A DNA stretch of 64,000 bases from Bryobacteraceae bacterium (GTDB taxonomy: Bacteria; Acidobacteriota; Terriglobia; Bryobacterales; Bryobacteraceae). Under the pieces are notes generated by a model. That model did not search any database. It was given only the letters and a program-made list of their open reading frames with translations, and was not told the origin of the DNA. The stretch spans positions 1 through 64,000 of the forward strand of contig JAHCHE010000039.1 in the NCBI GenBank assembly GCA_026129905.1, given 5' to 3'. The position numbers were made by a program, and so were the translations under genes. Of this stretch, positions 56,096 through 64,000 are shown in pieces; the stretch's first letter is position 1; each line of letters opens with the position of its first letter.

Positions 56096-57431
56096 TGTCG
56101 ACGTTCTGGGCCGGGCGCACGCGTTCACGCCGGAGGGAGAACGCGAGTGGCCGTTTTATCCATCCCGTTTGTTTTGCTCGGCCGTCGCCGCCGTCAAACA
56201 AGCGAGATTGGGAACCCAGGCCGAGGACGCCTTGCGGTGGCTGGAACGGCTGCCGTCACCGCAGATCGGCTGTCCGGCAGCAGCGGCGCCCGGCATCGTT
56301 GAGACATGGGTTCCGTCGAACTATTCCCGGTTCCGCCGGCCCCACGAGATCCTGCCCTGGCTGCGCAACCGGCAACTGCGTGAAGTGGGCGCTTTCAGCG
56401 TTTTCGGGCCCATAGACTACCAGTGGCCGGAGGTCAACGCGTGGCCCGAAGCGCTCGGCGCCGTCATCGAACACATCTCCCGGATCGGACGGTCGGATTC
56501 GCTCGTTTCGGCGTCGATTTTTCCAGAACCTGTCGAACCCAACTTGGTCCCTGGGCGAGGAAGAACGTCATTGGGCGTGCCTCGACCAGGCTACTTGCAG
56601 ATGCTCGAAGAGGCGTACCGCCGCGGTTTGCGCCCGGCTCCGCCCGCGATCGAATGGTACGGACCGCCGGGATCGGCGGAGACGGTTGGCATGCCGGCGC
56701 ACGGAGAAATGATCGTTCTCGGTCAGGCCGGCGGAGATATCGTCGGCATCGAGGATTCCCTGCTGCTGACGGACTCGCTCCGAAAGGGGATCCTGCGGGT
56801 TGCAACCGAGCGCGGACTGCTCATCCCAGAACTGCACGGCCACGAGCCGTCTTCCAAGACTGGAAAACACCATTGCGCGTTTCTGGCGTTGCCGAACGTA
56901 GGTCACGCACATGCCGACGGATTCGTCAAGGGCGTCGCGGTGGTTCTGCCGACGGGCATCGATGCGGATGCGAGATGGCGGATCTACTGTACGCTAGCGC
57001 AGCTGACGGCAATCCATTGCGGGCGAAAGCAGATGACCCTCGCGCCGGCGACCGCCATTGGGCCGGCGACGCTACGGGCGGAGACGTGGATAGGTCCTTC
57101 GCGGACCTGGACGAGCGTTACGCCTATCCTGTTCCGGCGGCGGCCTTCGCTGAAGTTTGACCGAGCGCGGGAGGATTTGATTGCGGCCTATTGCCTGGCT
57201 GCCGGGCTGCCGGAGCCGCTGGACATCGCCTGCCAGGCTCACCCGGCGTGCGCCGGGACCGTCGATGCCCGCGAGTATCGTCTCGCCCGCAAGCCCGACG
57301 AGAGGCAAGGTTTCGGATTTCACGCCACGATCCGGTTCGCCCGCCGCGTGCGGGGACCGATCTTCGTCGGCCGGTGGCGGCACTTCGGCCTGGGGCTGCT
57401 GCGGCCGGTTTCCTCACCGATATGCAGGTAG
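56085..57431 (+). CDS. csb2: Cas5-Cas6 fusion subunit of type I-G CRISPR (Csb2/GSU0054)
   Basis: A 448-residue protein starting MRISVDVLGRAHAFTPEGER. The N-terminal block WPFYPSRLFCSAVAAVKQ and the later KHHCAFLALPNVGHAHADGF and VKGVAVVLPTGIDADARWRI are the RAMP motifs of Csb2. It processes pre-crRNA and binds the 5' handle. The internal ATG at 56085 is used because it begins at the conserved strand and overlaps csb1 by 11 bases. Its 3' end overlaps the cas3 start by 10 bases. Confidence 0.85.
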   Translation: MRISVDVLGRAHAFTPEGEREWPFYPSRLFCSAVAAVKQARLGTQAEDALRWLERLPSPQIGCPAAAAPGIVETWVPSNYSRFRRPHEILPWLRNRQLREVGAFSVFGPIDYQWPEVNAWPEALGAVIEHISRIGRSDSLVSASIFPEPVEPNLVPGRGRTSLGVPRPGYLQMLEEAYRRGLRPAPPAIEWYGPPGSAETVGMPAHGEMIVLGQAGGDIVGIEDSLLLTDSLRKGILRVATERGLLIPELHGHEPSSKTGKHHCAFLALPNVGHAHADGFVKGVAVVLPTGIDADARWRIYCTLAQLTAIHCGRKQMTLAPATAIGPATLRAETWIGPSRTWTSVTPILFRRRPSLKFDRAREDLIAAYCLAAGLPEPLDIACQAHPACAGTVDAREYRLARKPDERQGFGFHATIRFARRVRGPIFVGRWRHFGLGLLRPVSSPICR

Positions 57432-59983
57432 CCGATTTCCGTTCGTTCTTCCGGCAACTGCATGGGTTGGAGCCGTTTCGCTGGCAAATCCGGTTACTGC
57501 GTCACATTCTGGGCGAGGGCTGGCCAGATTTCATCGACCTGCCGACGAGCTTCGGCAAAACCTGCGTCATCGAGATCGCCGTGTTCCTGCTGGCGCTCGG
57601 CGCGAAACCGGCGGCGCGAAGGATTTTCCTGGCCGTGGACCGGCGTCTGGTGGTGGACCAGATCGGAGCGCATGCCCGGAAAATCGCCAGGAAACTGCGA
57701 AAAGCGCGAACCGGCGCAGTGCGACTCGCCGCCGACCGGCTTCGGGCGCTGGGCGGAGACTTCCCGCTGACGGCGGTGACGCTGCGCGGCGGCTTGGAGT
57801 ATGAGCGGCCGTGGTGCCGGAATCCGGCGCAGCCGATCGTCGCGGTCTGCACGGTCGACCAGTTGGGCTCGCGCCTGCTGTTCCGCGCCTACAGCTGTAC
57901 AAAGAGCAGGCGTCCCATCGAGGCGGGCTTGGCGGGAAACGACGCTCTCCTGATTGCCGATGAAGCGCACCTGTCGCAGCCATTTATCGACACGGCGAAG
58001 CGTCTGCGCGATCTTGGCGCCGACATCCGCCTCACGCAGATGTCCGCTACTCCTCGAGTCTCCGACGGGTCGGTCTTCTCGTGGCAGCCTTCGGAGGACA
58101 TGTTGGATCCGATCCTCCGGCAGCGGGTGGTCGCCTCGAAGCCGGCCCGCCTCGTGGAGACGCAGAACCTCGTTCGATCCGCCGTCGCGGAAGCTCGCGC
58201 GATGCCCGGGCCGGCGGTCGGCGTCATTCTGAATACCATTGGGGCGGTTCGTCAGGTGTTCGAGCAGCTTGATGGAGAGAAGGCGTTGTTGATCGGGCCC
58301 GTCCGTCCAGCGGAGCGGAAAGCGGTATTGGAAAAATGGCTGCCCCTGATTGCGGCGGGGCGCCGACGGAGCGACCGTCGCATCTACTGCGTATCGACCC
58401 AGGGGATTGAAGCGGGTCCGGACATCGATTTCGACAGCCTGGTAACGGAAGCCGCGCCGCTGGACGTGCTACGGCAACGCTTCGGACGCCTCGACAGGCG
58501 AGGCGAACGGGGAAGCACGCAGGCCGCGATCCTGCGCGACCCCGGACGCAATTTTGTCCCGTATGGGCGGGCGGTCGAGAGGACATGGCGATGGCTGCGC
58601 GCGCGCCGCCCGATGAGCGAAACAGAGTCAGTCGATTTCGGCGTTCTCGCGATGCATGAGATGCTCGCACGGTTTCGTGACGCCGATCTGCTGACGCCCT
58701 CGCCGCGAGCGCCGGCTCTGTTGCCTGCCTACCTCGACGCATGGCAGGATACGCGGAGCGATAGCGTTCCGGACGCAGCCCCGTTCCTGCACGGGACTGA
58801 AGCGCTCGATGCCGACGAAATACAACTGGTCTGGCGGGCGGATCTCGGCGCGGACTGGGCGGCGGCGGTTCGCGCCGCGCCGCCGGATTCGCGGGAAGCC
58901 ATGCCGCTCCCGCTTCGCGCGTTGAAGCGCTGGCTGCGGCGCCGGGCCGAGGCCTTCCTGCCGGCGCAAGGGCTGCGCTGGCGCGGGCTGACGCAAGCGC
59001 CGTCAGTCGTGGACGGTGGTAAGGGCATTCGGCCCGGCGACACAGTCGTAGTCCCATCGAACTACGGCGGCTCAGATGCGTTTGGCTGGAATCCGGACTC
59101 GCTTGGACCCGTGCCGGACATCGGCAATTCGGCCGGGGGCTGGCGGCGCATTCACCCGAGCCTGTTCGCGCCGGCCGCAAAAGAGACCATCGCGCGCCGG
59201 ATCAGATTGCTTGGGGCAGCCGATGAAGCGATCGATGCAGAAGCGCTTCAGGAACTCGTCGAGTTAACAGGCCTTGATGGCGTGGACTTGGCGAGCGCAG
59301 AGGCGTATCCGGGAGGCATCGCCCTCCGGATCCGCCCGCCGCGCAGGCGCGGGAACAGCGCCAAAGAGGTTACGCTGGCCGCGCACAGCTATGGCGTGGA
59401 ACAGTGGGTCCTGCAATTCGCGGCCGCATGCGGCGTCACCTCTGAAGAAGTCGAGGCTTTGGGCTGGGCCGGCCAGTACCATGACCTGGGAAAGTGGGAT
59501 CTTCGCGTACAGGCGATCTTCCACGGAGGGAATTTCGTCGGCGCCGCGCGGGCAATCGACGGAAAACAGCCGCTGGCCAAGTCCCTATTCGCGCAGAACT
59601 ATTCACAAAAACGGCTCGTCCGGCGCGCCGCCGGCTATCCGCGCCGGGCGCGCCACGAGGCGGCGTCGGTGAAGCTCGCCGAGGAACTCGGCGCGTGTGA
59701 GTTGACCCTCCACCTGATCGCGTCCCACCACGGCCATGGACGGCCGTGGCTGCCGGCCTGGGACGATGACCACGGGATCACGGCTCATGTCGACGGGCGG
59801 GAAGTCACCACCGGCGCCGGGGGTGAACTCGGCTGCCCCGACTCGCCCCAGCCAGAGCGGTTCCGGTCACTGGCGCTCCGCCATGGCGCCTGGAAGCTCG
59901 CGTATTTGGAAACCATTCTGCGCCTGGCGGATCAGCGTCAGAGCGCTGATGAGCGGCAGGCTCGGAGTACCCATGACCAGTAG
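57422..59983 (+). CDS. cas3: Cas3 helicase-nuclease of type I-G, C-terminal HD domain
   Basis: An 853-residue protein whose ATG at 57422 overlaps csb2 by 10 bases. Helicase motifs come first: Walker A PTSFGKT (residues 41-47), DEAH in ALLIADEAHLSQPF (near 180), motif III MSATPRVSD (near 208) and QRFGRLDRRGERGS (near 352). The HD nuclease is at the C-terminus: GQYHDLGKWDLRVQAIFHGG (near 686), RHEAASVKLAEEL and ASHHGHGRPWLPAWDDD. The order helicase then HD is the hallmark of type I-G Cas3. It degrades DNA recruited by the complex. Confidence 0.9.
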   Translation: MQVADFRSFFRQLHGLEPFRWQIRLLRHILGEGWPDFIDLPTSFGKTCVIEIAVFLLALGAKPAARRIFLAVDRRLVVDQIGAHARKIARKLRKARTGAVRLAADRLRALGGDFPLTAVTLRGGLEYERPWCRNPAQPIVAVCTVDQLGSRLLFRAYSCTKSRRPIEAGLAGNDALLIADEAHLSQPFIDTAKRLRDLGADIRLTQMSATPRVSDGSVFSWQPSEDMLDPILRQRVVASKPARLVETQNLVRSAVAEARAMPGPAVGVILNTIGAVRQVFEQLDGEKALLIGPVRPAERKAVLEKWLPLIAAGRRRSDRRIYCVSTQGIEAGPDIDFDSLVTEAAPLDVLRQRFGRLDRRGERGSTQAAILRDPGRNFVPYGRAVERTWRWLRARRPMSETESVDFGVLAMHEMLARFRDADLLTPSPRAPALLPAYLDAWQDTRSDSVPDAAPFLHGTEALDADEIQLVWRADLGADWAAAVRAAPPDSREAMPLPLRALKRWLRRRAEAFLPAQGLRWRGLTQAPSVVDGGKGIRPGDTVVVPSNYGGSDAFGWNPDSLGPVPDIGNSAGGWRRIHPSLFAPAAKETIARRIRLLGAADEAIDAEALQELVELTGLDGVDLASAEAYPGGIALRIRPPRRRGNSAKEVTLAAHSYGVEQWVLQFAAACGVTSEEVEALGWAGQYHDLGKWDLRVQAIFHGGNFVGAARAIDGKQPLAKSLFAQNYSQKRLVRRAAGYPRRARHEAASVKLAEELGACELTLHLIASHHGHGRPWLPAWDDDHGITAHVDGREVTTGAGGELGCPDSPQPERFRSLALRHGAWKLAYLETILRLADQRQSADERQARSTHDQ

Positions 59984-59987
59984 TTCT

Positions 59988-60091
59988 ATTTCCCGCCTCC
60001 GTACGGAGGATCGAAGTTCGTCGATGAAGGGTTTGGTTCGACGTTCGAGTTCGACTTCATTTCCCGCCTCCCGCAGGGGAGGATCGTTCAA
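59988..60091 (+). repeat. Two hairpin-forming repeats 71 bp apart, between cas3 and the Cas8-like gene
   Basis: Copy 1 begins at 59988 (ATTTCCCGCCTCCGTACGGA), copy 2 at 60059 (ATTTCCCGCCTCCCGCAGGG). Both end GGAGGATCG and form short palindromic stems of 5 or 6 bp. Copy 2 supplies the GGGGAGG ribosome site of the downstream gene. The 71-bp period suits a repeat-spacer unit, but two degenerate copies do not make an array. Confidence 0.55.
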
Positions 60092-61050
60092 TTGAGTCGA
60101 CAGCTGGGATTGCCGCAACTGCGAGCGGATTCGCCGATTCGGGCGATGGCGGCATTCGGCCTTCATCGCGTTATTGGCGGCCGTCTGTTTTGGCGGCTCG
60201 ATGGCGATGGCATTTGTCGCGCTGTGCTCGAGACGCCGCTGACCGAAGACGAGTTGGTTCAAGCCCTGGCGACAACCGCCAAAAGCGCCGCTGCCGATCG
60301 CGGCGGAGCGGCATGGCTAGGCATTGCGTTCGAACGCCACCGGCAGGAGTTGGCGGAAAGGTGGGCGGCGGCCGCGACCAGACGGCTCCAAGCGGAAGAG
60401 TCTCGCTGGCTAGCCGCGTTGGGAACGGTGATTGGTGATCGTTTTGTGAGAACCCAGTTTGATCTGACTCACGCTAGCGTAAGCTTCTTCAACAAGCTCG
60501 CCGAGAGCTGCCGCGGGGAGCCAGCGAACGCTCAATCCAGAAGGCTCTCTTTGAGCCGTGGGAATATCGTGACGCCGTTCATTCCCTCGGCTGGGACCCG
60601 GAGGCATATCGCGGAGGCGCGGTGACGGCCGAGCAGCCCAAGACGCAGCGGACGAAACACCCGCCTGCCGCCGCGACATGGCTGGCGTCCGAGGCGCTGC
60701 CCCTGTTTCCGTGTTGGGTGGCGCAGGGGAAGCGGGTGACGCGCGGGTGGGACGGCGACCGGTTCCGCTGGCCCATCTGGGAACGCCCGGCCTCGCCAGC
60801 GGCAGTCCAAGGGCTTCTCGCCGAGCCGTCCAGGCCGGGCGTGGTCGCGGTGTATGTCTCGCGGCGGCGTCGCTTCCTCGCCACAGGACAGGGCGTGTTC
60901 CGTCCCGCCGTTGCGTACGAATGGCACCGGGCCCGTTCGAAGTCGCCGTCAGATCAGATTAACCGCGCGCAAACCTGTTGGGACCCTCAACGATTGAAAA
61001 AACAGAGGCGTCCGCCAGGACATGTGCTCGCAAACGTCTCCAGGCTTTGA
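60092..61050 (+). pseudogene. Cas8-like subunit of type I-G ('Cas3-extension'/Csx17-like), frameshifted
   Basis: Frame 1, from TTG 60092, encodes LGLPQLRADSPIRAMAAFGL and continues to about residue 141. The homologous continuation KALFEPWEYRDAVHSLGWDP, then ATWLASEALPLFPCW and DRFRWPIWERPASPAAVQGL, lies in another frame from about 60,520 to the stop at 61050. The change of frame coincides with a GGGG run (60515-60518). The combined length (about 315 residues) suits this family, which replaces classical Cas8 in I-G operons. If real, interference is abolished; a sequencing error is equally possible. Confidence 0.75.
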
Positions 61051-61117
61051 CCGCGGTCGAGCGCCCAGCGATTAATCTCAGTATCCAACAGCCCAATGCG
61101 CGCCTTCGCGAAACTAG

Positions 61118-62582
61118 TACTACTGTGTTATAAACGGAACATTCTGTGATAGAATTGTTTTGTGGGTACACCGTCCGCGCCAGGCCCACAAGAGAGGCGC
61201 TTTGCGGCATACACGGATGGCCTGGCAAAAGCCGCAGGGCACGCCGATCGGCATGGCCCGTTGAAAGCCTACTGCGCCGGGCTGTTGCTGCCGGGCGAGC
61301 GCAAGAGCGTGGAGCCGATGGCGGCGCGCCTGGCGCCTGAAAACGTCCGGCGCACGCACCAGTCGCTACATCATTTGGTGGCGGATGCGCCCTGGAGTGA
61401 CGAAGCCGTTCTGGGAAGCGTGCGGGAGCATGTTCTGGCGGCGATGAAGCAGAACGGACCGGTGGTCGCCTGGATCGTGGATGACACCGGCTTTTTGAAG
61501 AAAGGAACGCATTCGGTCGGGGTGGCGCGTCAGTACTGCGGGCAAGTGGGCAAGCAGGACAACTGCCGGGTGGCGGTGAGTTTGTCGGTGGCGACCTGCC
61601 ACGCCAGCCTTCCCATCGCGTGGCGGTTATATCTGCCGGAGAGTTGGGCCAACGATCAGGACCGGCGAAAGGAAACCGGCATTCCGGATGAGGTCCATTT
61701 TCAAACCAAGCCGGCGATAGCGCTGGCGCAGATTCGCCGGGCGGCGGAGCAGGGGGTGTCACGAGGGCCGGTCCTGGCAGATTCCGCTTATGGCAATGAG
61801 ACCCGGTTTCGAGAAGGGATTACCGAACTGGAGTTGACGTATACGGTCGGCGTTCACGAGAACATGACCGTCTGGCCGCCGGGGGAAGCGCCGCGACCGA
61901 AACCACGGCGGAAGGGCCGGGGGCGCCCGCCCACCCGGTTGCAGCGGGATGCGGAGCATCAGCCGGTCGCGGCAAAAGAACTGGCGGTTTCGTTGCCAGA
62001 CCAGGTCTGGAAAACCGTCGCCTGGCGGGAAGGAACCAGGCACAAACTGAAATCGCGTTTTGCGGCCGTTCGGGTCCGCCCGGCGCACCGGGATCATAAC
62101 CGGAGTGAACCGTATCCGGAAGAATGGCTGTTGGTGGAATGGCCCGCGAGCGAAACGGAACCCACCAAGTACTGGCTGTCTACGCTGCCGCCGCGGACCC
62201 GACTGACCGCGCTGGTGCGGCTGGCCAAACACCGCTGGATCATCGAGCGCGATTACGAAGAGCTCAAACAGGAACTCGGACTGGGACATTATGAGGGCCG
62301 CGGCTGGCGAGGATTCCATCATCACGCCACGCTCTGCATTGCCGCCTACGGGTTCCTGGTGATCGAACGGACCCGTTTTTCCCCCTCTGCCCGCGCCGGC
62401 CGACTGGAGCTACGCGCGGCGAGGATTCCGCCCGAGTTCCAGCCCCGCGGTTCGCCGCGTGCGCGCCGAACGGCATAACCCGCAGTCCATTGCCACGCTC
62501 CGCATCAAGATCGCGCGCGCCCTGATTCGGCAGCTCCCCTGCTGCCCCTTCTGTTGCACGTTTCTTTATTAACACAGTAGTA
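61118..62582. mobile_element. IS701-family insertion sequence
   Basis: A 1465-bp element with terminal inverted repeats that begin TACTACTGTGTTA on both ends (61118-61130 and 62570-62582, perfect for 13 bases, then diverging). Flanks are CTAG on the left and TTAG on the right, which fit the YTAR target preference of this family but are not identical. It lies 67 bases downstream of the Cas8-like gene. Confidence 0.9.
61162..62572 (+). pseudogene. IS701-family transposase with a C-terminal frameshift
   Basis: From GTG 61162 the protein shows the full DDE transposase pattern: WIVDDTGFLKKGTHSVGVAR (first aspartates), RGPVLADSAYGNETRFREG (second aspartate) and HRWIIERDYEELKQELGLGH (glutamate). 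The frame ends early at 62478. The typical last block ERHNPQSIATLRIKIARALI and LPCCPFC continues in another frame from about 62,460 to a stop at 62572 inside the inverted repeat, so one extra base lies near 62,458. The catalytic core is complete; whether the short form works is unknown. Confidence 0.85.
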
Positions 62583-62637
62583 TTAGGTGGAGCGAGGCGA
62601 GGGAAAGAATTCTGTCCCAAGGCTCGCCAGCCCGGCG

Positions 62638-63366
62638 ATGCGCTTCCTGGGAGTTACGGATTTCGCCCGGAGCACAACCTTCTACCGCGACGTTCTTGGG
62701 TTCGAGGTGAATGAAGAATCCGGCGCCGCTGAAGCAACGCTTGGCCCCGCGCGTATCCGATTCGGGAAGGAAGGGTATGCGCCTGGGGACTGGGAAAGCC
62801 CCCGTCCGCCCGGATCTGGGATACTGTTTTTCCAAACCGACGATGTCGTGGCGATGCGCGCAGCCATCCAGGCTCGCGGAGGCGCGCCAAGCGACCTTGA
62901 AAAGGTTAACTGGATCAAGATGCGGATGTTTGAGATCCGCGACCCAGACGGCAATGTACTGTGGTTTGGGCAGACGTACCACGAGGAACAGGATTCCCCC
63001 AGCCGGCGAGGATCGCAGCCTCACGGCTTGCGGCAGGCGTTGCCGGAGCTGCCGTTCGACAATGTGCCCGCCGCGGTCGCGTATTACCGCGATGTTCTCG
63101 GCTTTCGGATCAACTACCAGCAGGACGACCTGGGCGTGATGGACCGCGACGCGATTACGGTGTTGCTGATCGCGCGCACCGAGCATCACAAGGGCATCGG
63201 CTCGTTCGAAGCATATGTCGCGGACGCCGATGCGCTCTATGAGGAGTTATCGGTAAAGGGCGCCCGAATCCTGGGACCGCCGGTAAGCCATCCCTGGGGC
63301 CTCCGCGACTTCAAAGTGCTGGATCTGGAAGGCAATCGAATCACGTTCGCGCAGACTTTTGAGTGA
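62638..63366 (+). CDS. Tandem VOC (glyoxalase/bleomycin-resistance fold) protein
   Basis: A 242-residue protein with two VOC modules: residues 1-117 (MRFLGVTDFARSTTFYRDVL to FEIRDPDGNVLWFGQTYHEE) and 135-242 (LPFDNVPAAVAYYRDVLGFR to LDLEGNRITFAQTFE). Each module supplies half of a metal-binding barrel, so one chain can form a complete site. Substrate unknown. The frame opens at GTG 62587, within 5 bases of the IS end, so the original 5' end may have been displaced by the insertion; the ATG at 62638 is where homology starts. Confidence 0.75.
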   Translation: MRFLGVTDFARSTTFYRDVLGFEVNEESGAAEATLGPARIRFGKEGYAPGDWESPRPPGSGILFFQTDDVVAMRAAIQARGGAPSDLEKVNWIKMRMFEIRDPDGNVLWFGQTYHEEQDSPSRRGSQPHGLRQALPELPFDNVPAAVAYYRDVLGFRINYQQDDLGVMDRDAITVLLIARTEHHKGIGSFEAYVADADALYEELSVKGARILGPPVSHPWGLRDFKVLDLEGNRITFAQTFE

Positions 63367-63381
63367 GTCTCCGCGCGGCGC

Positions 63382-64000
63382 TCAAGACAGGCGGGTCAGG
63401 CGCTGCTCGAGGGCGGCGAGAAGTTCGGCCGCGCCGGGCTGACCGTTAACGGGCACGCGGAGAACGCCGGCCGGCGTGAACTGAGATCCTTCCACCTCGC
63501 GAACAAGGGTCATCAACCGTCCAGGATCCACCTTCGATTCCGGGTGGAACTTGATGTTCACGGCGCCGCCCCGCCGCTCGATGGCTTCGATGCCGAGCTT
63601 CTGGGCCAGGCTCTTCAGCATCGAGAACCGCAGGAGGTTGTGGACCGGCTCCGGCGCCTTGCCGTAGCGGTCTTCCAGGTCGCCCAGGACCTTCGCGGCG
63701 TCGTCGGCCGTCGCGGCGTCGGCGATGCGCTTGTAGGAGCGAAGCCGCTGCTGCTCATCCTCGATGTACTCCGGCGGAATCCGGATGTCGAGCCCCAGGC
63801 TCAGCTTCGACTGAATCTCGAGCGGAACCTCTTCGCCTTTCAGCTCCTGCACGGTCTGCTCGAGCAAGCGCAGGTAGGTATCGAAACCCACGAGGTTGAT
63901 GTGCCCGTGCTGTTCGCCGCCGAGGAGGTTGCCCCCGCCCCGAAGCTCCAGGTCGAGCGCGGCGATTTTGAACCCGGACCCAAGGTCGCTGAACTCCTTG
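63382..64000 (-). CDS. mfd: Transcription-repair coupling factor Mfd, C-terminal part
   Basis: The frame is open to the window edge and encodes the end of Mfd. First comes KEFSDLGSGFKIAALDLELR and GGGNLLGGEQHGHINLVGFD, the translocase-to-TRCF junction. The TRCF domain follows (DIRIPPEYIEDEQQRLRSYK, DRYGKAPEPVHNLLRFSMLK). Mfd removes stalled RNA polymerase at DNA lesions and recruits UvrA. The 5' about 80% of the gene lies beyond 64,000. It converges with the VOC gene, 15 bases apart. Confidence 0.95.
   Translation of the reverse strand, partial: KEFSDLGSGFKIAALDLELRGGGNLLGGEQHGHINLVGFDTYLRLLEQTVQELKGEEVPLEIQSKLSLGLDIRIPPEYIEDEQQRLRSYKRIADAATADDAAKVLGDLEDRYGKAPEPVHNLLRFSMLKSLAQKLGIEAIERRGGAVNIKFHPESKVDPGRLMTLVREVEGSQFTPAGVLRVPVNGQPGAAELLAALEQRLTRLS

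Overview
The window is GC-rich and looks like a soil-type Acidobacteriota chromosome (Solibacter/Bryobacter-like). That assignment is an inference from gene style: Tat-exported Gfo/Idh/MocA and TIM-barrel proteins, a secreted NIPSNAP protein, a beta-lactamase-fold serine hydrolase with a TPR tail, XRE proteins of the 'YMPAI..FLGYNPL' type, and a methanol:corrinoid methyltransferase. No rRNA or tRNA gene was recognised.

Region 1 (about 1-32,450) is a lambda-like prophage, probably defective. Read right to left on the minus strand it carries small and large terminase, two ParB-domain DNA methyltransferases (one frameshifted), small membrane proteins, a portal gene reduced to its C-terminus, an S49 head protease with a nested scaffold, decoration protein, major capsid, neck proteins, major tail protein, tail chaperones and the first codons of a likely tape-measure gene. 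Cargo unrelated to virions sits in the seams, mostly on the opposite strand: NIPSNAP, serine hydrolase, a TIR-domain effector and a SnoaL-like protein, plus a DUF6010-like membrane protein on the same strand. A plus-strand array of small ORFs, two of them behind near-identical terminator/promoter cassettes, abuts the broken portal. A tightly overlapping early operon (HTH protein, sigma factor, SNF2-type helicase, AEP primase-helicase) lies beside an iteron-like repeat cluster. The right end has a HigBA-type toxin-antitoxin pair and a serine recombinase fused to two HTH domains. A second copy of that recombinase's 3' end follows about 1.3 kb further on.

Region 2 (33.0-39.3 kb) is host-like: MtaB-type methyltransferase, a B12-binding radical SAM enzyme, a Gfo/Idh/MocA oxidoreductase and a sugar-phosphate isomerase-like TIM barrel.

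Region 3 (39.4-62.6 kb) is a defence island: a NACHT NTPase, a two-gene system best matching Druantia type III (unknown 949-aa protein plus a 1746-aa DUF1998 helicase), a comM fragment and other debris, and a type I-G (formerly I-U) CRISPR effector operon (csb1, csb2, cas3 and a frameshifted Cas8-like gene). The operon has no cas1/2/4 and no clear array in the window. A complete IS701-family element with a frameshifted transposase closes the island.

Region 4 (62.6-64 kb) returns to host genes: a tandem VOC-domain protein and the 3' part of mfd.
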